DNA of 62,742 bases, from assembly GCF_008520305.1 (NCBI RefSeq), contig NZ_ML703257.1:26831-89572 (forward strand), in the 5' to 3' direction. The notes under the pieces were generated by a model. That model ran no database searches and had not been told where the DNA came from. It worked only from the letters and a program-made list of their open reading frames with translations. Source of the DNA: Mesorhizobium sp. SARCC-RB16n (GTDB lineage Bacteria > Pseudomonadota > Alphaproteobacteria > Rhizobiales > Rhizobiaceae). Each line of letters opens with the position of its first letter. Position 1 is the stretch's first letter. This document shows, in pieces, positions 33,443 through 41,743 of the stretch. The translations under genes and the position numbers were made by a program.

Positions 33443-34225
33443 TCACTTCCCCTTCCACACCGGCTCGCGCTTCTCCGCAAAAGCCCGGAAACCTTCCATA
33501 CCGTCTTCCGACCCATAGAGTGCGTCGACCGTCGGCAACTGCCGGCGCGTCACCTTGTTCATCGCTTCTTGGAAGGTGAGCGATTCTGCTACCCGCGCCG
33601 TCTCCTTGATCGCGGCGAAGACCAGCGGCGGCCCGCTAGCGAGCAGGCGGGCGATCTCCCAGACACGGTCCTCGAGCTTTTCCTTGGGCAGCACCTCGTT
33701 GACCAGGCCCCAGCGGTGCGCCTCGGCGACATCCATCCAGCGGCCGGTGAGCAGAAGGTCCATGGCGACATGATAGGGAATGCGCTTCGGCAGCTTGATC
33801 GTCGCGGCGTCGGCCAACGTGCCGGCGCGGATTTCGGGCAGTGCGAAGGAGGAATGATCGGAGGCGTAGATGAGATCGCAGGACAGCGCCAGCTCGAAGC
33901 CGCCGCCCACCGCCATGCCGTTGACGCAAGCGATGACCGGCTTGTTCAGGTCGCGCAATTCCTGCAGGCCGGCAAAGCCGCCGACGCCATAGTCGCCGTC
34001 GACCGCGTCGCCGCCGGCCGCGGCCTTCAGGTCCCAGCCGGCGCAGAAGAACTTGTCGCCCGCGGTCTTGACGATGGCGACGCGCAGTTCAGGGTCGTCG
34101 CGGAAGGCCTTGAAGGTCTCGCCCATCAGCCGCGAGGTCTTCAGGTCGATCGCATTGGCCTTGGGGCGGTCGAGCGTGACCTCGAGGATGGTGCCTTCGC
34201 GGCGGGTCGAAATGACGTCAGACAT
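33443..34225 (-). CDS. Enoyl-CoA hydratase/isomerase, probable carnitinyl-CoA dehydratase
   Basis: This 260-residue crotonase-fold protein hydrates an enoyl-CoA. ACVNGMAVGGGFELALSCDLIYASD gives the oxyanion-hole glycines, and the Glu in LPEIRAGTLADAA is the catalytic position. It resembles CaiD, which interconverts crotonobetainyl-CoA and carnitinyl-CoA. Its start overlaps the end of the CoA-ligase gene by 8 bases. With the ligase and dehydrogenase it would carry gamma-butyrobetaine to carnitinyl-CoA. Confidence 0.8.
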   Translation of the reverse strand: MSDVISTRREGTILEVTLDRPKANAIDLKTSRLMGETFKAFRDDPELRVAIVKTAGDKFFCAGWDLKAAAGGDAVDGDYGVGGFAGLQELRDLNKPVIACVNGMAVGGGFELALSCDLIYASDHSSFALPEIRAGTLADAATIKLPKRIPYHVAMDLLLTGRWMDVAEAHRWGLVNEVLPKEKLEDRVWEIARLLASGPPLVFAAIKETARVAESLTFQEAMNKVTRRQLPTVDALYGSEDGMEGFRAFAEKREPVWKGK

Positions 34226-36302
34226 TCTTGTTCTCTCCCAGTACCAGCAGCGCGTCGGCGATCCAGGCGCCTTTGCCTTCCGTGCAGACGATCAGCGGAT
34301 TGATATCGAGTTCCTCGATCTCGCCGGCATTCTCCTGCACGAAACCGGCAATACCCGCGATGGCGTCGATGGCGGCCTGCACATCGGCCTTCGGCCGGCC
34401 GCGATAGCCTTCGAGCAACGGGAACAGTTTGAGGCCGCGCAACGCGGCTTCGATATCGTCGCGGGTCGCCGGCAGCATCAGCGTGACGCTGTCGCGCAGC
34501 AATTCGACCAGCACACCGCCGGTGCCGAGCGTCATGACAGCCCCGAACATCGGGTCGCGGGTGAAGCCGACGATCAGTTCGGCGACGCCGTCGCGCACCA
34601 TGCGCTCGACATAGAGCCCGGTGCCGAGCGGCAAGAGGTCATGCGCCGCCGTGCTGACCGATTCGGCGTCCTTCAGGTTGAGCCTGACGGCGCCGACCTC
34701 GGACTTGTGGGTGACGCCAAGGGCTTTCAAAGCGACAGGGAAGCCGAGCGCCATCGACGAGATCACCGCCTCGACCGCATTGCCGGCCCGCTCGCCCTTG
34801 GGGACGGGAAGCCCAGCCTTGATCAGCCGCGCCTTGGCTTCGGCCTCGTCAGGCGTAACGCGCGGCGCATCGGATGCCCCGGCAGCTCTTGTATCCACCG
34901 GCCGCGCTTGCGGCTCGCGCCAGGCCCAGCCGATGAAGGCCGCTGCCTGGGCGGCGTCCATCGCCTCGGAAATGCCGAACAGCGGCACCATGCCCCGCGC
35001 CATCAGCTCGGCGGTGTATTCCTCCGGCAGGTTCTCGGGCAGCGAGGAGACGATGGCGCCATGCGCCTTGTTGGTCTTCAGCGCCGATTCGAAGGCGCGT
35101 AGCGTCGCCCACCAGTCGGTCACCGAGCAGCGGTCGGGGCGCGGGAAGTCGAGCACCAGCATGTTGAGATCGAAGCCGCCCGACACCATGGCGGTGAAGG
35201 TGGCGGTCATCGCCGGCTCGTTGTTCCAGATGAAGGTGTGGTAGTCCAACGGATTGGCCACCGCGACCAGCGGCCCGAGCGTCGATTTGACATGGGCGCG
35301 ATGGGTGTCCGTCAGCACCGGGAAGTTGACCCAGCGTCCTTCGGCGCTGTCGGCCATGACCGACGCCTCGCCGCCCGAACAACTCATCGATGACAGACGA
35401 TAGCCAGGTAGCGGACCGGTGATGTGCAGCAGCTTCAGCGCCTCGATGAAGGCGGGGATGGAATCGACGCGCGCGATGCCGAGCCGCCTCAGGAAGGCGC
35501 CCGAGGCCGCGTCCGAGCCGGCAAGCGAGGCGGTGTGCGAGACCGTCGCCTGCCGCGCCTGTTCGGAGCGGCCGACCTTCATGGCGATGATCGGCTTTTT
35601 GAGCTCTCTCGCCCTGGCCGCGAGTCGCTCGAAGCCGGCTACCGAATCGAAGGCCTCGATGTGCAGGCCGAGCGACGTCACACGTTCGTCCTCGATCAGC
35701 CCAAGCGCCATTTCCGACAGGCCGGTCTGCGCCTGGTTGCCGGCGGTCATCAGGAAGGCGATCGGCAGGCCGCGCTTCTGCATCGTCATGTTGATGGCGA
35801 TGTTGGAGGACTGGGTGATGATGGCGACGCCCTTGCCGCCCTCATCCAGCCTGATGCCGCCATGCTGGTCGGGCCACAGCAGCGCGCCGTCGGCATAGTT
35901 GATCAGGCCGTAGCAGTTCGGCCCGATGATCGGCATCTGGCCGGCGGCGGCGACCAGTTCGGCCTGCAGCCGTTCGCCATCCTCGTCATAGGCTTCGGTT
36001 TCGAGGAAGCCGGCGGCAAAGCAGACGGCGCCGCCGGCGCCGCGCTCGGCCAGTGCCTTGATCACCTCGATGGTCAGGTGCCGGTTGACGCCGACAAAGG
36101 CCGCGTCGGGCGCGCCAGGCAGATCCGCGACCGAGCGGTAGGCCTTGCGCCCGGCAACCTCGTCCTTGGTCGGGTGCACCGGCCAGATCTCGCCGGCAAA
36201 GCCCATCTTGATCGATTGCGCCACGACGGCGGCGGCCTGCACGCCACCGAACACGGCGATCGATTTCGGGCGCAGGAGACGTTCGAGTTTATGCATGGTC
36301 AT
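34218..36302 (-). CDS. NDP-forming acyl-CoA ligase (acetyl-CoA synthetase ADP-forming type)
   Basis: This 694-residue protein unites the CoA-binding domain (residues about 1-130, starting MHKLERLLRPKSIAVFGGV), the succinyl-CoA-ligase-like domains (about 150-450, TQSSNIAINM), and an ATP-grasp domain (about 470-690, VALKALGVTHKSEVGAVRL and ELDINPLIV). These enzymes form acyl-CoA from acid, CoA and ATP with release of ADP. The phosphorylated His expected of the family is near VSHTASLAGSD. In this cluster it is a candidate gamma-butyrobetaine or carnitine CoA ligase. Starts at 36302 and 36296 are both possible. Confidence 0.84.
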   Translation of the reverse strand: MTMHKLERLLRPKSIAVFGGVQAAAVVAQSIKMGFAGEIWPVHPTKDEVAGRKAYRSVADLPGAPDAAFVGVNRHLTIEVIKALAERGAGGAVCFAAGFLETEAYDEDGERLQAELVAAAGQMPIIGPNCYGLINYADGALLWPDQHGGIRLDEGGKGVAIITQSSNIAINMTMQKRGLPIAFLMTAGNQAQTGLSEMALGLIEDERVTSLGLHIEAFDSVAGFERLAARARELKKPIIAMKVGRSEQARQATVSHTASLAGSDAASGAFLRRLGIARVDSIPAFIEALKLLHITGPLPGYRLSSMSCSGGEASVMADSAEGRWVNFPVLTDTHRAHVKSTLGPLVAVANPLDYHTFIWNNEPAMTATFTAMVSGGFDLNMLVLDFPRPDRCSVTDWWATLRAFESALKTNKAHGAIVSSLPENLPEEYTAELMARGMVPLFGISEAMDAAQAAAFIGWAWREPQARPVDTRAAGASDAPRVTPDEAEAKARLIKAGLPVPKGERAGNAVEAVISSMALGFPVALKALGVTHKSEVGAVRLNLKDAESVSTAAHDLLPLGTGLYVERMVRDGVAELIVGFTRDPMFGAVMTLGTGGVLVELLRDSVTLMLPATRDDIEAALRGLKLFPLLEGYRGRPKADVQAAIDAIAGIAGFVQENAGEIEELDINPLIVCTEGKGAWIADALLVLGENKNV

Positions 36303-36382
36303 CTTTTCGTTTGAGCGCGATCTCAGGACAAACGATCTCGTTTGCCCGACAAAACCGAATCCCGGCTTTGCGCGATCATGCT

Positions 36383-37546
36383 CTAAGCCCCGAAGGGACG
36401 CAGCAGCGCCCGCGAAATAATATGTCGCTGAATCTCCGATGTGCCTTCCCATATGCGCTCGACGCGGGCGTCGCGCCAGATGCGCTCCAGCGGCAGGTCG
36501 TCCATCAGCCCCATGCCGCCATGGATCTGGATTGCCTCGTCGGCGACGAAGGCGAGCATTTCGGTGGCCTTCAGCTTGGCCATGGCCATGTCCTGGTCGG
36601 TGACGGTGCCCTGATCGTACTTCCAGCCGGCTTCGAACACCATCAGGTCGGCGGCTTTCAGCTCCGTCGCCATGTCGGCGAGCTTGAACGACACGCCCTG
36701 GAACTTGCCGATCTGCTGGCCGAACTGCTGGCGCTGCGCGGCGTATTCGACGGCATGGCCAAGCGCCCGCTCGGCACGGCCGAGGCAGGTGGCGCCGACC
36801 TGCAGGCGGGTGGCGCCGAGCCAGGAATTGGCGACGTCGAAACCTTTGTGCACTTCGCCCAGAACCTGGCTTGCCGGTAGCCGGCAGTCGTCGAATTCGA
36901 GAATGGCGTTGGTGTAGCCGCGATGCGAGACGTTGCGATAGCCGTCGCGTACCGTGAAACCTTTGGTGCCCTTGTCGACGAAGAAGGCGGTGATCTTCTT
37001 GCGTTTGCCGCGCGGCGAATCCTCTTCACCCGACGCCATGAAGACGATGGCGAAATCGGCGAGATCGGCGTGCGAGATAAAATGCTTGGTGCCGTTCAGC
37101 ACCCAGTCGTCGCCGTCCTGCACGGCGGTTGCCTTCATGCCGCGCAGGTCGGAGCCGGCGCCGGGCTCCGTCATCGCCAGGCAATCCCATTTCTCGCCAC
37201 GGATGCAGGGGAAAAGATACTTTTCGCGCTGCTCCGGCGTGCCGGCGAGCAGGATGTTGGAGGGCCGCGCCACGCAGGTCCAGTGCAGCGCGTAATTGGC
37301 GCGGCCGAGTTCCTTCTCGTAGAGCAGCCAGGTCACCGTATCGAGGCCCGCGCCGCCGACATCGGCCGGCATGTTGGCGGCATAGAGCCCGGCCTCGATC
37401 GCCTTGGCCTTCAACTCCTCGATCAACTCGCGGCGCAGCACACCGGTGCGCTCGACCTCGCGTTCATGCGGATAAAGCTCGTTCTCGACGAAGGCGCGCG
37501 TCGTCTCGACAATGAGCTTTTGCTCTTCCGAAAGACCAAAATCCAT
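36383..37546 (-). CDS. Acyl-CoA dehydrogenase, candidate gamma-butyrobetainyl-CoA dehydrogenase
   Basis: This 387-residue flavoprotein has ACAD motifs LAMTEPGAGSDLRGMKATAV (residues about 120-140) and the C-terminal RIWEGTSEIQRHIISRALL with the catalytic Glu. It would make an alpha,beta-unsaturated CoA ester, for instance crotonobetainyl-CoA from gamma-butyrobetainyl-CoA as CaiA-like enzymes do. It lies 4 bases after the carnitine dehydrogenase gene; an 80-base gap with repeat-like sequence separates it from the ligase gene. Confidence 0.84.
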   Translation of the reverse strand: MDFGLSEEQKLIVETTRAFVENELYPHEREVERTGVLRRELIEELKAKAIEAGLYAANMPADVGGAGLDTVTWLLYEKELGRANYALHWTCVARPSNILLAGTPEQREKYLFPCIRGEKWDCLAMTEPGAGSDLRGMKATAVQDGDDWVLNGTKHFISHADLADFAIVFMASGEEDSPRGKRKKITAFFVDKGTKGFTVRDGYRNVSHRGYTNAILEFDDCRLPASQVLGEVHKGFDVANSWLGATRLQVGATCLGRAERALGHAVEYAAQRQQFGQQIGKFQGVSFKLADMATELKAADLMVFEAGWKYDQGTVTDQDMAMAKLKATEMLAFVADEAIQIHGGMGLMDDLPLERIWRDARVERIWEGTSEIQRHIISRALLRPFGA

Positions 37547-37550
37547 GCTC

Positions 37551-38645
37551 TCAGCCCTTCTTCTTTCTCTTCGGCTTTTCGGCTTTCTTCACCGGCTTGG
37601 CGGCCCTGGCCTTTTCCGCCGCCTTTGAAGCCACGGGCTTCTTCGCCGCCAGCTTGGCGAGTTGCTTCGTATAGTCCTTGTGCAGCGCGCCGGCGCCCCA
37701 GCCCTTGCCTTTGTTCTGCTTCGACAGCGCATCCATGATCGCGACCAGATTGTCGTCGCGGATCTTTTCCAGCTCGCGGATCGACAAGCCGTGCGCCTGG
37801 TCGTCCGACTGGGTGGCGATCAGGTCGACCAGCTCGTCGTTGAACTCCGGCACGTCCATCAGCTTGGTCCACGGCCATTTCAGGCAGGGTCCGAACTGCG
37901 CCATGAAGTGGCGCATGCCGGCCTCGCCGCCGGCGACGCGGTAGACCTGGAACATGCCCATCTGCGCCCAGCGCAGGCCGAAGCCGTAGCGCATGATGTC
38001 GTCCAGTTCCTCGACCGTGCAGATGCCGTCCTTGATCAGCCACAAGGCCTCGCGCCAGGCGGCTTCGAGCAGGCGGTCACCGACAAAGGCCTCGATCTCC
38101 TTGCGGATGACGACCGGCTTCATGCCGATCGAGGCGTAGATTTCCTTGGCGACCTCGATGGCCTCCGGGAAAGTCTGCTCGCCGCCGACGATCTCGACCA
38201 GCGGCAGCAGATAGACCGGATTGAACGGATGGCCGACGACCAACCGCTCGGGATGCTTCTTCATCGCCACCTGCATGTCGGTCGGCTTGATGCCGGAGGT
38301 CGACGAGCCGACGATGGCGTTGGCGGGGGCATGGGTGTCGATCTCGGCCAGCACGCGATGCTTGAGGTCGAGCCGTTCCGGCACGCTTTCCTGGATGAAA
38401 TCGGCATCGGCGACGGCCTCGGCAATCGTCTTGGCGAAGGTCAGCTTGCCCTCTTTCGGCAAGCCGCCGGGCACCATCTGCTTGTAGGCGCGACGCGCGC
38501 CCTTCATCACTTCCGAGACCTTGCGCGAGGCCTCCGGATCGGGATCGAAGATCGAGACGTCGATGCCATTGAGCAAGAGCCGCGCGACCCAGCCGGCGCC
38601 GATGACGCCGCCGCCAATGGCGGCCGCCTTGTTGATGATGCTCAT
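37551..38645 (-). CDS. lcdH: L-carnitine dehydrogenase
   Basis: This 364-residue 3-hydroxyacyl-CoA-dehydrogenase-fold enzyme probably oxidises L-carnitine to 3-dehydrocarnitine with NAD+. The dinucleotide site is AAIGGGVIGAGWVARLLLNG, and VVGHPFNPVYLLPLVEIVGG holds the catalytic His, as in carnitine dehydrogenases. The last 45 residues are Lys/Ala-rich (KKAEKPKRKKKG). Some rhizobial homologs carry a fused C-terminal thioesterase; this one does not. Its start overlaps the HD-domain gene stop by 4 bases. Confidence 0.86.
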   Translation of the reverse strand: MSIINKAAAIGGGVIGAGWVARLLLNGIDVSIFDPDPEASRKVSEVMKGARRAYKQMVPGGLPKEGKLTFAKTIAEAVADADFIQESVPERLDLKHRVLAEIDTHAPANAIVGSSTSGIKPTDMQVAMKKHPERLVVGHPFNPVYLLPLVEIVGGEQTFPEAIEVAKEIYASIGMKPVVIRKEIEAFVGDRLLEAAWREALWLIKDGICTVEELDDIMRYGFGLRWAQMGMFQVYRVAGGEAGMRHFMAQFGPCLKWPWTKLMDVPEFNDELVDLIATQSDDQAHGLSIRELEKIRDDNLVAIMDALSKQNKGKGWGAGALHKDYTKQLAKLAAKKPVASKAAEKARAAKPVKKAEKPKRKKKG

Positions 38646-39271
38646 TGAGAGGCTCCGGTTCTTGTCTTGGCGGTTTCGGGATCGGTGAGGGGCACGCGCT
38701 CGCCGGCGCGGATCACTGATGGGTCGTAGGCCTTGCGCGCGAAGACTTCGAGCACGAAGGGCCGGAAGAATTCGATCGGCAGCGTCACATAGTCGGGGTC
38801 GAAGCTCGACTGGTCCCAGCGCTCGCAAAACGCATCGCAATCGTCGAAATAGGCATGGCCGGCGAAGCGGTCGCGCGCATGGCGATTGCCGCCGAGATGG
38901 TGGGCGTAATAGAGACGCTGGAAATCGCCGTGCTTCTCCACCACCCACGTGCATTGCTCGCGCACGAAGGGCTTCAGGATCGAGGCGGCGTATTCGTCGT
39001 GATTGTAGGGCGCGTAGATATCGCCGATGTCGTGCAGCAGCGCGCAGGCGATCCAGTCGGTGTCGGCGCCGTCGCGCCAGGCGCGTGTCGCCGCCTGCAG
39101 CGAATGGCCGAGCCGGGTGATCTTGTAGCCGGACAGGCCCTCGTCGAGCTGGACGAGCGCATCGAGCAGCCGGTCGCCCGTCCTGGCCGCATAGTCGATT
39201 TCATGCGCGGTCAGGAACTCGTAGTCGTCCCTGTCGCCATCCTTCATCGCGGTGAATTTTACGGTAGCCAT
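38642..39271 (-). CDS. HD-domain protein in the carnitine cluster, possible diiron oxygenase
   Basis: This 209-residue protein has an HD metal-binding fold: LGHSLQAATRAW near residue 58, ALLHDIGDIY near 81, YNHDEYAASIL near 93, EKHGDFQRLYYAHHLGG near 112, and CERWDQSSFDPDY near 150. The H-x-x-Q, HD and RWD arrangement resembles HD-domain mixed-valent diiron oxygenases such as PhnZ and TmpB as well as inositol oxygenase, more than ordinary phosphohydrolases. GGGAGG precedes the ATG at 39271. It overlaps carnitine dehydrogenase (ATGA) and lies just after the cleavage enzyme gene. Its reaction is unknown. Confidence 0.72.
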   Translation of the reverse strand: MATVKFTAMKDGDRDDYEFLTAHEIDYAARTGDRLLDALVQLDEGLSGYKITRLGHSLQAATRAWRDGADTDWIACALLHDIGDIYAPYNHDEYAASILKPFVREQCTWVVEKHGDFQRLYYAHHLGGNRHARDRFAGHAYFDDCDAFCERWDQSSFDPDYVTLPIEFFRPFVLEVFARKAYDPSVIRAGERVPLTDPETAKTRTGASQ

Positions 39272-39293
39272 ATCGACCCTCCCCACGAATAAT

Positions 39294-40211
39294 TTATGCG
39301 GCTATCGGCGCTCGCTTGGTCAGGTTGAGCTTCTGGCGCACTTCTTCCGGTCCAAGGATCCTGGCGCCGAGATTGGTGACGATGGAGGCGGCGCGCTCGA
39401 CCAATTGGGCATTGGTCGCCAGCACGCCCTTGTCGAGCCACAGATTGTCTTCCAGGCCGACGCGGACATTGCCGCCGGCGAGCACCGCCGCCGCGGCATA
39501 GGCCATCTGGTTGCGGCCGATGGCGAAGGCCGACCAGTTCCACGTCGATGGCACGTTGTTGACCATCGCCATGAAGGTGTTGAGGTCGTCAGACGCCCCC
39601 CACGGCACGCCCATGCAGAGCTGCACCAGCGCGTCGGGGTTCAGCACCTTTTCCTCGACCAGCTGCTTGGCGAACCACAGATGCCCGGTATCGAAGGCCT
39701 CGATCTCCGGCTTGACGCCGAGCGCCGTCATCATGCCGCCCATGGCGCGCAACATGCCAGGCGTGTTGGTCATGACATAGTCGGCCTCGGCGAAGTTCAT
39801 GGTGCCGCAGTCGAGCGTGCAGATTTCCGGCAGGCACTGACGCACATGTTCCATGCGGTTGGTGGCGCCGCCCATGTCGGTGCCTTTTTCGTTGAGCGGC
39901 AGCGGCGCTTCTGGCGAGCCGAACACCATGTCGCCGCCCATGCCGGCGGTCAGGTTCAGGATGACGTCGACGTCTGCCGCGCGGATGCGCTCGGTCACCT
40001 CGCGGTAGAGATGCACGTCGCGCCTGGGCTTGCCGGTTTCGGGGTCACGCACATGGCAGTGGACGATGGCAGCACCCGCCTTGGCCGCGTCGATCGCCGA
40101 ATCAGCGATCTGCTTGGGCGAGCGTGGCACATGCGGGCTGCGGTCCTGCGAGCCGCCGGACCCGGTCACGGCACAGGTAATGAAAACCTCACGGTTCATC
40201 GCAAGCGGCAT
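39294..40211 (-). CDS. Beta-keto acid cleavage enzyme (BKACE), probable dehydrocarnitine cleavage enzyme
   Basis: This 305-residue TIM-barrel protein uses acetyl-CoA to cleave 3-dehydrocarnitine into betainyl-CoA and acetoacetate. Metal-ligand motif IVHCHVRDPETGKP near residue 48, ILNLTAGMGGDM, and NVRVGLEDNLWLDKG near 260 are BKACE signatures. It is the first gene of the leftward carnitine operon and is divergent from the GlxA-like regulator. Function follows from family and neighbours. Confidence 0.85.
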   Translation of the reverse strand: MPLAMNREVFITCAVTGSGGSQDRSPHVPRSPKQIADSAIDAAKAGAAIVHCHVRDPETGKPRRDVHLYREVTERIRAADVDVILNLTAGMGGDMVFGSPEAPLPLNEKGTDMGGATNRMEHVRQCLPEICTLDCGTMNFAEADYVMTNTPGMLRAMGGMMTALGVKPEIEAFDTGHLWFAKQLVEEKVLNPDALVQLCMGVPWGASDDLNTFMAMVNNVPSTWNWSAFAIGRNQMAYAAAAVLAGGNVRVGLEDNLWLDKGVLATNAQLVERAASIVTNLGARILGPEEVRQKLNLTKRAPIAA

Positions 40212-40289
40212 GGAATTTTCCTCCCAATCAACAGAGAGCGTAGCATTGCGCGACTTGCCGGAGACTGCTTTGCGCTTTACGAAGACGGC

Positions 40290-41270
40290 ATGATAAAAAA
40301 CGAAAAAACGACAATCTTTCGCGCCGAGCAGTCGCCGCTCAAGGTTACGCTACTGGTGTTTTCCGGAGCATCCATCATGTGCGTGGCATGCGCCGTCGAT
40401 CCGCTGCGTGCCGCCAACCGTATCGCCGGCGAAACCCTGTTCGACTTCAAACTGGTTTCGGTGACCGGTGAGGCGCCGGTCACAACATGCGGCTTGCCCG
40501 TGGCGGTCAGCGGCCGGTTCGATGCGACGGAATCAACCGATGTGCTTGTCGTGGTCGCGGGCTTCGGTACGCAGAACTATGCCACGTCAGCCTTGCTTGC
40601 CGGCCTGCGCCGCGCGGCCCGGTCGGCCCGCGCTTGCGGCGGCGTCGAGGCGGGCACGTGGCTGGTGGCGCGTGCCGGCTTGCTGGAAGGACGCAGCGCC
40701 ACCACCCATTGGGAGGACATGGAGGATTTTTCGTCCGCCTTTCCAGGCGTCGACGTGCGCCCCGATCGATACATCATCGATGGGCCGGTGTTCACCACGG
40801 GCGGTGCATCGCCGACCCTGGACCTGATGTTGCATCTGATTCGCACCCGACTCGGCATGGCGGTGGCGCTGGATGTGGCAAGTGCGTTCATCTACGATCA
40901 GGCGCGCGTGGCGACCGACGCACAGCCGCTGGTCTCGCTTGGCCGGCTCGATGGCTACGATCCACGGTTGGCACAAGCCATCCGGCTGATGGAAGCGCAT
41001 GTTGACCAGCCGCTGACCATAGAGGCCATTGCAAAGCGTGCAGGCGTGACGGCGCGAACGCTGGAGAGCATATTTCGCAAATCGATCGGCGAGACGCCAG
41101 GCGCCTATTATCTCAGGCTCCGCCTGGGCGCAGCGCGCCGGCTCGTGGTCGACACGCGGATCGCCATGGCCGATATTGCCGGGCGGACGGGATTCTCGTC
41201 TGCCGCGGCCTTTTCCAGAGCGTTTTCACGAGCTTTTGGCGAAGCCCCTGTCAGGCTTCGCCGGGGTTAG
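40290..41270 (+). CDS. GlxA-family transcriptional regulator, CdhR-like
   Basis: This 326-residue protein joins an N-terminal DJ-1/PfpI-like domain (residues about 15-190, LLVFSGASIMCVACAVDPL, AGTWLVARAGLLEGRSATTHW) to a C-terminal AraC DNA-binding domain (about 225-322, AIAKRAGVTARTLESIF and ADIAGRTGFSSAAAFSRAF). CdhR of Pseudomonas, which activates carnitine catabolism, has this architecture. The ATG at 40290 is chosen over a long upstream frame that runs opposite the cleavage-enzyme gene. The 78-base divergent region should hold its operator. Confidence 0.84.
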   Translation: MIKNEKTTIFRAEQSPLKVTLLVFSGASIMCVACAVDPLRAANRIAGETLFDFKLVSVTGEAPVTTCGLPVAVSGRFDATESTDVLVVVAGFGTQNYATSALLAGLRRAARSARACGGVEAGTWLVARAGLLEGRSATTHWEDMEDFSSAFPGVDVRPDRYIIDGPVFTTGGASPTLDLMLHLIRTRLGMAVALDVASAFIYDQARVATDAQPLVSLGRLDGYDPRLAQAIRLMEAHVDQPLTIEAIAKRAGVTARTLESIFRKSIGETPGAYYLRLRLGAARRLVVDTRIAMADIAGRTGFSSAAAFSRAFSRAFGEAPVRLRRG

Positions 41271-41329
41271 TGCAGGTCGCCCAAAAGTGTGTAGCCGTTT
41301 TGGGGCAACGACATGCACAGATAAGAGGC

Positions 41330-41539
41330 CTATGCCGCATTCTGGCGGTCGCTGCCGCCATCGATCTGCGAGCGCATCTGCCGCGCGAGATGGGTCTCGA
41401 AGCGGCTGGCAACGGCGCGGTCCCATTCATTGGTGCTGCGGGCGCCCTGCTTTGGATGCGGCATTGCCATCAGCCGGTCGATGATCGATCCGGCCTCGCC
41501 AGGTGAGAGCAGGGCGTCGATTTCATGTTCGTTCTGCAT
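41330..41539 (-). CDS. Small conserved-looking hypothetical protein
   Basis: This 69-residue acidic/polar protein starts MQNEHEIDALLSPGEAGSII. GGAGG lies 9 bases before the ATG, a good ribosome site. No membrane segment or known motif is seen; predicted mostly helical. It stands between the carnitine regulator and xylA. Function unknown. Confidence 0.6.
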   Translation of the reverse strand: MQNEHEIDALLSPGEAGSIIDRLMAMPHPKQGARSTNEWDRAVASRFETHLARQMRSQIDGGSDRQNAA

Positions 41540-41743
41540 ATCGGTTCGCCTCCTTCTTCCTCTCCCGCCACGGGCAACACTTATACGAGATTCGTGACGG
41601 CAGTTTGAAGGCAAGAGCTGGGCGATTGAGGGGCGCTTGGGGGCAAAACCTTGTCGTCGATTTCAGCATGGCGCGCAAAAGGTTTCCGCGCGCCAAGCTT
41701 TCGAATCGCATAGTGCGCCGGCCTGGATTGCCGGCTAACAGCG

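Noticed and set aside
36303-36382. Another palindromic repeat between the acyl-CoA dehydrogenase and ligase genes
   Set aside because: GCGCGATC and ATGCTCTAA fragments resemble rhizobial repeats, but the inverted arms are too decayed to define an element.
39252-40289. N-terminal extension of the GlxA-type regulator
   Set aside because: The extension lies antisense to the dehydrocarnitine cleavage gene and shows no domain. The DJ-1-like domain begins after the ATG at 40290.
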